Of a DNA stretch of 64,000 nt, positions 1 to 8,223 are shown piece by piece. The notes beneath the pieces were generated by a model. The model had not been told where the DNA came from, searched no databases, and was given only the letters and a program-made list of their open reading frames with translations. Numbering within the stretch: the first letter of the stretch is position 1; each line of letters opens with the position of its first letter. The stretch spans positions 53,719-117,718 of the forward strand of contig NZ_VYXP01000008.1 in NCBI RefSeq assembly GCF_008725655.1, written 5' to 3'. The stretch is from Marinihelvus fidelis (GTDB taxonomy: Bacteria; Pseudomonadota; Gammaproteobacteria; Xanthomonadales; SZUA-36). The position numbers and the translations under genes are program-made.

Positions 1-1
1 G

Positions 2-1786
2 GCGCGCCCACCGACGGCCGGGTACCTGGTGTCGCGGTTCTGGCGGCGGCACCGTGGCGCCTCGATCGCCGCGGTCGTGGCCGTCCTGTCGCTGGTGGCC
101 GGCGCGGGCGTCGCCACCTATGGTTTTGTCGAGGCCAAGCGCGCCGAGCGGATCGCCGAAGAAGAGGCGCGCAGCGCCGAGGCGGTCGCGGGCTTCCTGG
201 TCGACCTGTTCGACGAGGCGAACCCCAATGTTTCGGCCGGTGAGCCACGCAGCGTGCACGAGTTGCTGGATATCGGTGCGGCGAAAGTGGCCGAGGAACT
301 CGCCGACTCGCCGATGGCCCAGATCGCCGTGCTGGAGTCGCTGAGCTCCGCCTACAAGTCGATGGACGACCTGGACGCGGCCACGGGTTTGTTTGAGCGC
401 ATGCTGGCCCTGCGGCGCGAGCACTCGCCCGATGATGTCGAGCCGCAGGTGGTCATCCTGTCGCAACTGGGTGATATCGCCCGCATGAATGAAGACCTGG
501 CCACGGCGCGCGATTACCTGGGCCAGGCACTGGCCCTGCACGAGGCGCGCATCGGTGAGCCGACGGAGTCACTCAGCGATACCACCAACAACCTGGCCCT
601 GGTACTTGAGCACTCTGGTGAGCACGACGAGGCCATGGCGATGATGAAGCAGTCGCTGGCCATCCGCCGTGCGCTCTACGAGGCGCCGCATGGCAAGATT
701 TCCACCGGCCTGCATAACGTCGGCTGGCTGCTGTCACGGAACGGCGACCTGGCCGAGGCGGAGCAGTACCTGCAAGACGCCATCGATATGCGCGTCCAGG
801 TCTACGGCGAGATTCATCCACGTGTGGGGGTCACAACCATGGTGCTGTCGCGGGTGCAGTCCCTGCGCGGCAACCTGGAGGGTGCCGCGGCGTCGGCACA
901 GAAGGCGCATGACATTGCCACCACGGTCTACCCTGACAGCCACGTGGAAATCGCCCTGACGCTCTACGAGGTGGGCGTGGCGCGCGAGAAGGCGGGTGAA
1001 CTGGTCGAGGCCAACCGTATTTACCGGGAGGTCGCCGACATGGACCGGGAGCGCGACGGCCCGGTGACAAATGACCTGGCGTTTTCGCTGAAGGCCGTCG
1101 GCCGCACCTGGATCGACCTGGCGCGCTACCCGGAGGCACAGGCCGCGCTGGCCGAGTCGATGGACATCTTCGCGCAGCTGCAGCAGGACACCGTGCGCTC
1201 ACGCTTCGATGCCGACAACCAGTACGCGCGCCTGCTTGTGCGCAGCGGCGAGCCCGCCGCGGCGCTGGAGCACCTGGGGCCGGTCGGCACGGGGGATGAC
1301 GTGGTCACCCCGGGCGCGCGCATGTGGGTAGAGCGGAACATCGTCCGGGCGGAGGCGCTGGTCGCGCTTGAGCAGCTGGCCGAGGCCAGCCGCGTGATGA
1401 TCGAAACGCTGGCCGCCATTGAAGATCGGCCGGCTGAACGCCGTGAACGTTACCCGGAAGCGCTGCACCAGGCGGCGAAAGTGGAGTTGGCATCGGGCGA
1501 CGCCGTGGCGGCCCAGGCCACGCTGTTAAACGCTCTCGAACAATACGCGCTGAAATGGGATGACGATTACTGGCCCGCGGCGCTGGCGCGCGCCGACCTG
1601 GCCCGGGCCGCATGCCAGCGCGGCGATGCGGCGCGCTCGAGCCGGGAGCTGGACATCGCGGTGCCGGCATTGCGGGCGGCCCTGGGTGAGGACCACCCGC
1701 AGACACGGTTCTGGTCTGCCGAGTACTTCTGTCCCGCGGCCTCAGTTGCCGCCGAACTCGCCGAAGAACGCGCCGGCGTCCGCTAG
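2..1786 (+). CDS. C-terminal part of a Ser/Thr kinase-type membrane protein with TPR repeats (5' end outside window)
   Basis: The frame is open from base 2 and reads a basic stretch (SRFWRRHRG) followed by one hydrophobic segment at about residues 13-33 of the visible part, then roughly 500 residues of helical TPR-like repeats with no membrane segment. This layout (basic linker, single TM, TPR tail) is the usual C-terminal half of bacterial Ser/Thr kinases such as the one at 21490-23934 in this window, so the kinase domain probably lies upstream. A GTG at 29 could be taken as a start but has no ribosome site and would begin in mid-linker. Typical repeat blocks are ALHEARIGEP and SLAIRRALYEAP, spaced by about 42 residues. 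The TPR part would bind partner proteins in the periplasm. The kinase assignment is inference because the catalytic domain is not visible. Confidence 0.7.
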   Translation, partial: ARPPTAGYLVSRFWRRHRGASIAAVVAVLSLVAGAGVATYGFVEAKRAERIAEEEARSAEAVAGFLVDLFDEANPNVSAGEPRSVHELLDIGAAKVAEELADSPMAQIAVLESLSSAYKSMDDLDAATGLFERMLALRREHSPDDVEPQVVILSQLGDIARMNEDLATARDYLGQALALHEARIGEPTESLSDTTNNLALVLEHSGEHDEAMAMMKQSLAIRRALYEAPHGKISTGLHNVGWLLSRNGDLAEAEQYLQDAIDMRVQVYGEIHPRVGVTTMVLSRVQSLRGNLEGAAASAQKAHDIATTVYPDSHVEIALTLYEVGVAREKAGELVEANRIYREVADMDRERDGPVTNDLAFSLKAVGRTWIDLARYPEAQAALAESMDIFAQLQQDTVRSRFDADNQYARLLVRSGEPAAALEHLGPVGTGDDVVTPGARMWVERNIVRAEALVALEQLAEASRVMIETLAAIEDRPAERRERYPEALHQAAKVELASGDAVAAQATLLNALEQYALKWDDDYWPAALARADLARAACQRGDAARSSRELDIAVPALRAALGEDHPQTRFWSAEYFCPAASVAAELAEERAGVR

Positions 1787-1902
1787 CCCTTCGAAGCCAA
1801 AAATCCACACGGCCGCATTCCGACCATGACCTTTGGCGCTGGCGGTTCGGTCGCCGGTCATGGAACATGGCGCGGTTTTCAGAACAACATGCGAGACGTT
1901 CC

Positions 1903-4656
1903 ATGACGCTGAAGTCCCTTGCGGCCACCATGCTGGCCACCTCTTCGCTGGCCATCGCGCCGATGACCTTTGCCGCCGACATACCCGATGTCGACATTCC
2001 CTACGAGCGCTTCACCCTGGACAACGGCCTGACCGTCATCGTCCACGAAGACCGCAAGGCGCCGATCGTCGCCGTCAGCGTCTGGTACAAGGTCGGCTCC
2101 AAGGACGAGCCGCGGGGCAAGACCGGTTTCGCCCACCTGTTCGAACACCTGATGTTCAACGGCAGCGAAAACTACGATGACGAATTCTTCAAGCCGCTGG
2201 AGCAGGTGGGCGCCACCAACTCCAACGGCACCACCTGGCTGGACCGCACCAACTACTTCCAGAACGTGCCCACCCCGGCACTGGACATGGCGCTGTGGCT
2301 GGAATCCGACCGCATGGGCCACTTGCTGGGCGCGGTGACGCAGGAGAAGCTGGATAACCAGCGTGGCGTGGTGCAGAACGAGAAGCGCCAGGGCGACAAC
2401 CAGCCCTACGGCCAGGTCTACTACCGCGTGCTCGAGGGCCTCTACCCCGAGGGTCACCCCTACGCGCACAGCACCATCGGCTCGATGGCCGACCTGGACG
2501 CGGCTTCGCTGGAGGACGTACACCAGTGGTTCAAGGACTTCTACGGCGCGGCCAACTCCGTGGTCGTGCTGGCCGGCGATATCGACGCCGAGACCGCGCG
2601 TCCGCTGATGGAAAAATACTTCGGCGACATCGAGGCCGGCCCGCCGGTCAAGCGCATGACCGCCTGGTTGCCCGAGCGCACGCATGACACGTTCGAGGTC
2701 CAGTACGACCGCGTGCCGCAGACCCGTACCTACCGCCTGTGGTCGGTGCCGGGCCGCACCACGCAGACCCGCTCGGAGCTGGACCTGGCCGCGGCCGTCC
2801 TTGGCTCCGGCAAGAACTCGCGCCTGTACCAGGCCCTGGTCTACAACGAACAGCTGGCGACCGAGGTCGACGTGCAGGTGGAAGAGCACCTGCTGGCCAG
2901 CAACTTCTGGGTTGACGTGACGCTGAAGCAGGGTGCTTCCCTGGAGCAGGTTAACGCCATCATCGATCGTGAAATGGCGCGCTTCCTGGACGAGGGTCCG
3001 ACGGCCGACGAACTCGAGCGCGCCCAGGCAGGCTACAACGCCGCCCGCGTGCGTGGCCTGGAGCAGATCGGCGGGTTCAGCGGCAAGGCCAACGTGCTGG
3101 CGCAGGGTGAACTCTACGCCAACGACCCGGGCTTCTTCCGCACCGAACTGACCTGGATCAACGAGGCCACGCCGGAAAGCGTCCGTGCGGCCGCCGCCGA
3201 ATGGCTGGGCCCCGGCCGTTACCAGCTGGATGTTCTGCCTTACGGTGAGCACACCACGGTGGCCAGCGATGTCGATCGCAGCCAGGGCCTGCCGCCGGTG
3301 GGCGACATGCCGCGGCTGAGCTTCCCCGAAGTGCAGCGTGCCGAACTCGGGAACGGCCTGCAGGTGGTCCTGGCCGAGCGCCACACGGTGCCGGTCGTAA
3401 ATATGGCCATCCAGTTCGACGCCGGTTACGCCGCGGACTCGCTGGGCAAGCTCGGCGCGGCCAGCTTCACGCTGGCGATGCTGGACGAGGGCACCGAGGA
3501 CCGTGACGCGCTGGAAATTTCCGCCGAGGCCGATCGCCTGGGCGCGAACATCAGCACCAGTTCCAACCTCGACATGTCCACCGTCAACCTGTCGGCGCTG
3601 AAGGGCGCCCTGGAGCCGTCGGTGGAACTGTTCGCCGACGTGGTCCGTAACCCGGCCTTCGACGACGAGGAAATTGAGCGCCTGCGCGGCCGGTGGATTG
3701 CCGGCATCCAGCAGGAAAAGACCCAGCCGGTGCAGATCGCGCTGCGTAACCTGCCGCCGCTGGTTTACGGCAAGGACCACGCCTACGGCGTACCGATGAC
3801 CGGTTCTGGCACCGAGGACTCGATCGCCAGCCTGGAGCGCGATGACCTGGTGGCGTTCCACCGCACCTGGATCCGCCCCGACAACGCCACGCTGTTCGTT
3901 ACCGGTGACACCACCATGGACGAAATCCTGCCGGTGCTCGAAGACGCATTCGGCAAGTGGCGCGCACCGCGCTCCGCCGTGCCGCAAAAGAACCTGGCCG
4001 ATGTGCCGATGGCCGAGACCGGCCGCGTGCTGATCATCGACAAACCCGGCTCGCCGCAGTCCATGGTGCTGGCCGGCCACGTTGCGCCGCCCACCGGCGC
4101 GGACAACAACCTGGCCATCGATACGTCCACGGACATCCTGGGCGGCCAGTTCACCGCGCGCGTCAACATGAACCTGCGCGAGGACAAGGGCTGGGCCTAC
4201 GGCGCCTACACGTTCTCCCCGGATGCCCGCGGCCAGCGCATGTGGATCGCTTACGCGCCGGTGCAGACCGACAAGACCGGCGATTCGCTGGCCGAGCTGG
4301 TGCGCGAGTTCGACGAGTACACCGACGAGGCCCCGGCGACCCAGGACGAGCTGAACAAGAGCGTCCGCAACGCCGTCAACAGCCTGCCCGGCCAGTTCGA
4401 GACCAGCAATGCCGTACTCGGTGCGCTGCTGTCCAACCAGCGCTTCGGCCGCCCGGACGACTACGTCACCACGCTGGAGTCGCAGTACGATGCGCTCGAC
4501 CTGGAAAACATCCAGGGCGCGGCGGAAGAGGTGATTCACCCCGAACGCCTGACCTGGCTGATTGTCGGTGACCGCGAGCAGATCGAGGCCCAGCTCGAAG
4601 GCCTGGACCTGGGTGAAGTCACTGTCCTCGACGCCGACGGCAACCCGGTCGAGTGA
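1903..4656 (+). CDS. secreted M16-family zinc metalloprotease (pitrilysin type, two-domain)
   Basis: The product is about 917 residues. An N-terminal Sec signal (hydrophobic run LAATMLATSSLAIAPMTFA) is followed by two M16 domains. The first domain carries the inverted zinc motif HLFEH with the distal zinc ligand Glu in VVQNEKRQ, so it is catalytically competent. The second domain (from about residue 460, ELGNGLQVVLAE) lacks HxxEH, as in the usual inactive half. The family cleaves peptides inside a clamshell cavity; the signal peptide puts this one in the periplasm. An upstream in-frame ATG at 1867 would put a charged tail before the signal, so 1903 is preferred, although neither start has a clear Shine-Dalgarno site. 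It stands alone, 116 bases after the kinase/TPR gene, and its stop is followed directly by heptamer repeats. Confidence 0.9.
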   Translation: MTLKSLAATMLATSSLAIAPMTFAADIPDVDIPYERFTLDNGLTVIVHEDRKAPIVAVSVWYKVGSKDEPRGKTGFAHLFEHLMFNGSENYDDEFFKPLEQVGATNSNGTTWLDRTNYFQNVPTPALDMALWLESDRMGHLLGAVTQEKLDNQRGVVQNEKRQGDNQPYGQVYYRVLEGLYPEGHPYAHSTIGSMADLDAASLEDVHQWFKDFYGAANSVVVLAGDIDAETARPLMEKYFGDIEAGPPVKRMTAWLPERTHDTFEVQYDRVPQTRTYRLWSVPGRTTQTRSELDLAAAVLGSGKNSRLYQALVYNEQLATEVDVQVEEHLLASNFWVDVTLKQGASLEQVNAIIDREMARFLDEGPTADELERAQAGYNAARVRGLEQIGGFSGKANVLAQGELYANDPGFFRTELTWINEATPESVRAAAAEWLGPGRYQLDVLPYGEHTTVASDVDRSQGLPPVGDMPRLSFPEVQRAELGNGLQVVLAERHTVPVVNMAIQFDAGYAADSLGKLGAASFTLAMLDEGTEDRDALEISAEADRLGANISTSSNLDMSTVNLSALKGALEPSVELFADVVRNPAFDDEEIERLRGRWIAGIQQEKTQPVQIALRNLPPLVYGKDHAYGVPMTGSGTEDSIASLERDDLVAFHRTWIRPDNATLFVTGDTTMDEILPVLEDAFGKWRAPRSAVPQKNLADVPMAETGRVLIIDKPGSPQSMVLAGHVAPPTGADNNLAIDTSTDILGGQFTARVNMNLREDKGWAYGAYTFSPDARGQRMWIAYAPVQTDKTGDSLAELVREFDEYTDEAPATQDELNKSVRNAVNSLPGQFETSNAVLGALLSNQRFGRPDDYVTTLESQYDALDLENIQGAAEEVIHPERLTWLIVGDREQIEAQLEGLDLGEVTVLDADGNPVE

Positions 4657-4680
4657 CGGGTAACGCGTAACGCGTGACGC
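4655..4680 (+). repeat. heptamer tandem repeat, left array
   Basis: Three or so 7-bp units of GTAACGC/GTGACGC begin within the TGA of the M16 gene. The same unit recurs at 4824, 27483, 32983 and 37367. Here the array is the left partner of an inverted pair, with the right partner at 4824-4859. Confidence 0.8.
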
Positions 4681-4697
4681 CGGGGCGGTGTCGCATG

Positions 4698-4809
4698 CCC
4701 TGGGGAGGGGCTTACTCCTTTCCGGACTCGCTCGAGTCCATCCTTGGATCGCTCATCGGCGGCATCCGTGCCGCCGAAGGTCCGGAAAGGAGCAACCCCC
4801 TCCCCAGGG
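4698..4809. repeat. large nested inverted repeat (cruciform-capable)
   Basis: The arms at 4698-4726 and 4781-4809 are 29 bases long and pair at 27 positions. Inside them lie two further hairpins: GGACTCG/CGAGTCC at 4724-4739 and TCGGCGGCA/TGCCGCCGA at 4756-4777. The set is flanked by heptamer arrays in opposite orientation. It lies between the M16 stop and the nrdAB leader and could act as a terminator or be a dispersed intergenic repeat; there is no T-tract. Pairing is read directly; function is not known. Confidence 0.75.
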
Positions 4810-4823
4810 GGTGGAACGCTTTT

Positions 4824-4859
4824 CGTCACGCGTTACGCGTCACGCGTCACGCGTCACCC
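4824..4859 (+). repeat. heptamer tandem repeat, right array
   Basis: Five units of CGTCACG/CGTTACG with period 7, inverted with respect to the array at 4655. The nrdAB promoter candidate starts 14 bases later. Confidence 0.8.
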
Positions 4860-4872
4860 AAAACACAAGATA

Positions 4873-4902
4873 TTGACAAATCGTGGCCGGCGAACCCAAG
4901 AT
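4873..4902 (+). promoter_or_regulatory. candidate sigma-70 promoter of the nrdAB riboswitch leader
   Basis: A perfect TTGACA at 4873-4878 is followed after 18 bases by a weak -10 candidate, CAAGAT (4897-4902). Transcription would start near 4909, just at the 5' edge of the cobalamin riboswitch. The -35 is clear; the -10 is a guess. Confidence 0.45.
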
Positions 4903-4904
4903 AT

Positions 4905-5082
4905 AGGGGTTCGCCGGTTCGCGATAGTGATGAAAAGGGAATCCGGTTAAGGGCTGAAAGGCCCTGATTCCGGAGCTGCCCCCGCAACTGTGTGCAGTGT
5001 TGGTTTCACATTGAACGCCACTGGGTCCGCCCGGGAAGGCCGTGAAGCCGCCAAAACTGCAAGCCAGGAGACCTGCCGCCGG
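4905..5082 (+). promoter_or_regulatory. cobalamin (adenosylcobalamin) riboswitch
   Basis: The conserved blocks of the B12 aptamer occur in order: GAAAAGGGAATCCGGT near 4931, CTGCCCCCGCAACTGT near 4977, the GCCACTGGGT block near 5019, GGGAAGGCCG near 5033, and the closing AAGCCAGGAGACCTGCC near 5061-5077. The aptamer is followed by about 125 bases of leader that are GC-rich and lack a T-tract, so control of ribosome access to the nrdA start (AGGCGAGGTG before ATG 5207) looks likelier than termination. Cobalamin riboswitches ahead of class I RNR genes are known in bacteria that also own a B12-dependent class II enzyme; B12 then shuts off the class I enzyme. No class II gene lies in this window. 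Confidence 0.9.
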
Positions 5083-5206
5083 ACATTGATGTATTCATCG
5101 GTCGGGGTGTGCCGGATGGAGACACGGCCCTCCACCGAAGCACCGCCGGACCGCCGAGCCTCCCGAAGCCCCCGCCCAGGACCCAGGCAAAAGGCGAGGT
5201 GACTTC

Positions 5207-7084
5207 ATGCCCCAGGCAGCCCCGGCCGCGAGCATCGCGGCAACCCCACAACCGGCCCCACTGGCCGCAGACAGTTCCGAAACACAGATCATTCACGGCA
5301 TCCAGGTCGACACGGCACGCGACGCGCTGCTGACCGACTTCGGCAAGGCAACGCTGCAGGATCGCTACCTGCTGAAGAACGAGACCTACCAGGGCCTGTT
5401 CGCCCGGGTGGCGCGGGCCTACGCCGACGACGACGCGCATGCGCAGCGGCTCTACGATTATATTTCGCGACTCTGGTTCATGCCGGCCACGCCCATCCTG
5501 AGCAATGGCGGCACGAAACGCGGGCTGCCCATTTCCTGCTTCCTGAACGCGGTGGAGGACAGCCTGGGCGGCATCGTCGACACCTGGACCGAGAATGTCT
5601 GGCTGGCGTCCAACGGCGGCGGCATCGGCACCTACTGGGGCAGCGTCCGCTCCATCGGCGAGTCGGTGAAGGAGAATGGCCAGACTTCCGGCATCATCCC
5701 CTTCGTGCGGGTCATGGACTCGCTCACCCTGGCCATTTCCCAGGGCTCGCTGCGGCGTGGTTCCGCCGCGGTCTACCTGGACATCCACCACCCGGAGATC
5801 GAGGAGTTCATCGAGATTCGCAAGCCGTCCGGCGACTTCAACCGCAAGAGCCTGAACCTGCACCACGGCATCAACATCACCGACGAGTTCATGGAAGCCG
5901 TGCGTGAAGACGCCGAGTTCGCACTGCGCAGCCCGGCCAGCGGTGAGGTGCTGCGCAAGGTGTCGGCGCGATTGCTGTGGCAGAAGATCCTGGAGACCCG
6001 CCTGCAGACCGGCGAACCCTACCTGCTGTTCGCCGACACGGCCAACCAGGCACTGCCCGCGCATCACCAGGGTTCCGGCCTGAAGGTTCGCCAGTCGAAC
6101 CTGTGCAGCGAGATCCTGCTGCCCACTGGCATCGACCAGCACGGCATGCCGCGCACCGCGGTGTGCTGCCTGTCGTCGCTCAACTTTGACACCTGGGATG
6201 AGTGGAGCGAGGAACCGCAGTTTGTCGAGGACATCATGCGTTTCCTCGACAACGTGCTGGACGCGTTTATCGAAGAGGCGCCGGAGGGCATGGCTAACGC
6301 GAAGTATTCGGCCGCGCGCGAGCGCTCCGTCGGGCTGGGCGCGATGGGTTTTCATTCTTTCCTGCAGGCGCGCGGCATTCCGTTCGAGAGCGCGCTGGCC
6401 AAGAGCTGGAACCGGCGCATGTTCAAACATATCCGCAAGCAGGCCGATCGTGCGTCCAGGGTGCTGGCCGAGGAAAAGGGCGCCTGCCCGGATGCCGCCG
6501 AGGCCGGGGTCATGGAGCGTTTCAGCAACAAGCTGGCGATCGCGCCGACGGCCAGCATCAGCATCATCTGTGGCGGCGCCTCGGCCTGCATCGAGCCGAT
6601 CCCGGCCAACATTTACACGCACAAGACGCTGTCAGGTTCGTTCACGGTGAAGAACCGCGCCCTGACCGCGCTGCTGGCCGGGAAAGGCCTGGACACCCCG
6701 GGCACCTGGGCGTCGATCCTGGAACACGACGGCTCGGTGCAGCACCTGGAGTCGCTGACCGATGATGAGAAATCCATCTTCCGCACCGCGTTCGAGATCG
6801 ACCAGCGCTGGATCGTCGACCTGGCCGCCGACCGCGCACCAGCGGTCTGCCAGGGCCAGTCGCTGAACCTGTTCCTGCCCGCCGACATCCACAAGTGGGA
6901 CCTGCTGATGCTGCACTGGCAGGCCTGGGAGCGCGGCATCAAGAGCCTGTATTACTGCCGCTCGAAATCGGTGCAGCGCGCCGGGTTCGCCGGCGTCGAG
7001 GCCGACAACACCAAGGCCTGGCCGGCGCGCGCGCTGGCGACGGCCGACGGCGACAAGTACGACGAATGCCTGGCCTGCCAGTGA
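5207..7084 (+). CDS. nrdA: class I ribonucleoside-diphosphate reductase, alpha subunit
   Basis: A 625-residue catalytic subunit that reduces ribonucleoside diphosphates with the radical supplied by NrdB. Visible active-site parts are the redox Cys111 (ISCFLN), the triad N298-L-C300-S-E302 (thiyl-radical Cys300), the partner Cys320 (AVCCLSSLNF), the radical-relay tyrosines in SLYYCRS near the C-terminus, and the re-reducing C-terminal cysteines in CLACQ. The N-terminal ATP-cone of E. coli NrdA (761 aa) is missing, so there is no obvious dATP activity site. A good ribosome site (GGCGAGGTG) precedes ATG 5207. It lies downstream of a cobalamin riboswitch and forms an operon with nrdB, 11 bases on. 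Confidence 0.95.
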   Translation: MPQAAPAASIAATPQPAPLAADSSETQIIHGIQVDTARDALLTDFGKATLQDRYLLKNETYQGLFARVARAYADDDAHAQRLYDYISRLWFMPATPILSNGGTKRGLPISCFLNAVEDSLGGIVDTWTENVWLASNGGGIGTYWGSVRSIGESVKENGQTSGIIPFVRVMDSLTLAISQGSLRRGSAAVYLDIHHPEIEEFIEIRKPSGDFNRKSLNLHHGINITDEFMEAVREDAEFALRSPASGEVLRKVSARLLWQKILETRLQTGEPYLLFADTANQALPAHHQGSGLKVRQSNLCSEILLPTGIDQHGMPRTAVCCLSSLNFDTWDEWSEEPQFVEDIMRFLDNVLDAFIEEAPEGMANAKYSAARERSVGLGAMGFHSFLQARGIPFESALAKSWNRRMFKHIRKQADRASRVLAEEKGACPDAAEAGVMERFSNKLAIAPTASISIICGGASACIEPIPANIYTHKTLSGSFTVKNRALTALLAGKGLDTPGTWASILEHDGSVQHLESLTDDEKSIFRTAFEIDQRWIVDLAADRAPAVCQGQSLNLFLPADIHKWDLLMLHWQAWERGIKSLYYCRSKSVQRAGFAGVEADNTKAWPARALATADGDKYDECLACQ

Positions 7085-7095
7085 GGACCCCGACG

Positions 7096-8160
7096 ATGCC
7101 GAAAACCGAACAGATCGAACTGATCGAACGCCCGGGCCTGCTGACGCCCAGCAAGACCTACAAGCCGTTCCGCTACCCGTGGGCCATCGAGTTCTGGCGC
7201 CGCCAGCAGCAGATTCACTGGTTGCCCGAAGAGGTGCCGCTGGGCGAGGACTGCAAGGACTGGACGAACCGCCTGGACGATGCCGAGCGCAACCTGCTGA
7301 CGCAGGTGTTCCGCTTCTTCACCCAGTCCGACGTGGAGGTGCAGGACAACTACATGGAGCGCTACGCGCGCGTGTTTCGGCCCACCGAGATCAAGATGAT
7401 GCTGGCCGCCTTCGCCAACATGGAGACCGTGCACATCGTCGCCTACGCGCTGCTGCTGGAAACCCTGGGCATGCCCGACAGCGAGTTCGCCGCGTTCATG
7501 GACTACGAGGCCATGGCCGACAAGCACGACTACATGCAGCGCTTCGGCGTGGAGACCGACGCGGACATCCTGCGTACCATCGCCATGTTCGGTGGCTTCA
7601 CCGAGGGCCTGCAGCTGTTCGCCAGCTTCGCCATCCTGCTGAACTTCCCGCGCCACAACAAGATGCGCGGCATGGGCCAGATCGTGTCCTGGTCAGTGCG
7701 CGACGAGAGCCTTCACTGTGAAGGCATGATCCGCCTGTTCCATGCCTTCGCGCGCGAGACCGGCGCCTTGACAGACGACGTGAAAGCCGACATCACCGAG
7801 TGCGCGAAAACCGTCGTGACGCTGGAGGACCGCTTTATCGAACTGGCCTTCGAGATGGGCCCGCTGGAAGGCCTGACCGCCGACGAGGTAAAGCTGTACA
7901 TCCGCTACATCGCCGACTGGCGCCTGCGCCAGTTCGGGCTGGAGCCGGTCTACGGCGTCGGGGAACACCCGTTGCCGTGGCTGACTGAAATCCTTAACGG
8001 TGTGGAGCACGCCAACTTCTTCGAGACCCGAGCCACCGAGTACACCAAGGCGGCCACCGGCGGTGACTGGCACGGCCCCGAAGGCGCCTGGGGCATTTTC
8101 GACGCCCGCACTGCGCGGCAGAAGCAGGCTGACCTGATTCCCCCGGCCTCGGTGACGTAA
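7096..8160 (+). CDS. nrdB: class I ribonucleoside-diphosphate reductase, beta subunit
   Basis: A 354-residue ferritin-like radical subunit. The metal ligands fall at the spacing of E. coli R2: D79, E110 and H113 (METVH), E170, E204 and H207 (DESLH). Tyr117, four residues after the His, occupies the place of the E. coli radical Tyr122, so a tyrosyl radical and di-iron centre are expected rather than an Mn/Fe Phe type. The reading frame extends upstream to 6895, but ATG 7096 with GAGGA eight bases before it matches the family N-terminus. It is co-transcribed with nrdA under the B12 riboswitch and ends just before a 55-bp palindrome. Confidence 0.95.
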   Translation: MPKTEQIELIERPGLLTPSKTYKPFRYPWAIEFWRRQQQIHWLPEEVPLGEDCKDWTNRLDDAERNLLTQVFRFFTQSDVEVQDNYMERYARVFRPTEIKMMLAAFANMETVHIVAYALLLETLGMPDSEFAAFMDYEAMADKHDYMQRFGVETDADILRTIAMFGGFTEGLQLFASFAILLNFPRHNKMRGMGQIVSWSVRDESLHCEGMIRLFHAFARETGALTDDVKADITECAKTVVTLEDRFIELAFEMGPLEGLTADEVKLYIRYIADWRLRQFGLEPVYGVGEHPLPWLTEILNGVEHANFFETRATEYTKAATGGDWHGPEGAWGIFDARTARQKQADLIPPASVT

Positions 8161-8168
8161 GGAGGGAA

Positions 8169-8223
8169 GGGGTCAGAGTAAAGTGCCAGGGTAAAATTTA
8201 CCCTGGCACTTTACTCTGACCCC
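8169..8223. repeat. 55-bp near-perfect palindrome, REP/MITE-like, at the nrdB-metA convergent junction
   Basis: Two 27-base arms (8169-8195 and 8197-8223) match perfectly around a single central base; each arm begins GGGGTCAGAGTAAAGTGCC when read inward. It separates the 3' ends of nrdB and metA and could serve as a two-way terminator. The right arm also encodes the last codons and the TAA stop of metA. The GGGGTCAGAGTAAA sequence resembles REP-type elements I recall from gammaproteobacteria; this is from memory only. Confidence 0.85.

Noticed and set aside
29..1786. Complete gene starting at GTG 29
   Set aside because: The frame is open to the window edge, the reading before it fits a kinase linker, and there is no ribosome site; treated as a truncated gene.
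1879..4539. 886-aa open frame on the minus strand opposite the M16 protease
   Set aside because: It is antisense to a gene with clear motifs and arises from GC-rich codon bias; composition (Val/Gln/Arg/His-rich) is not protein-like.
5006..6622. 538-aa minus-strand frame over the riboswitch and nrdA
   Set aside because: Antisense to nrdA and the aptamer; no family features.
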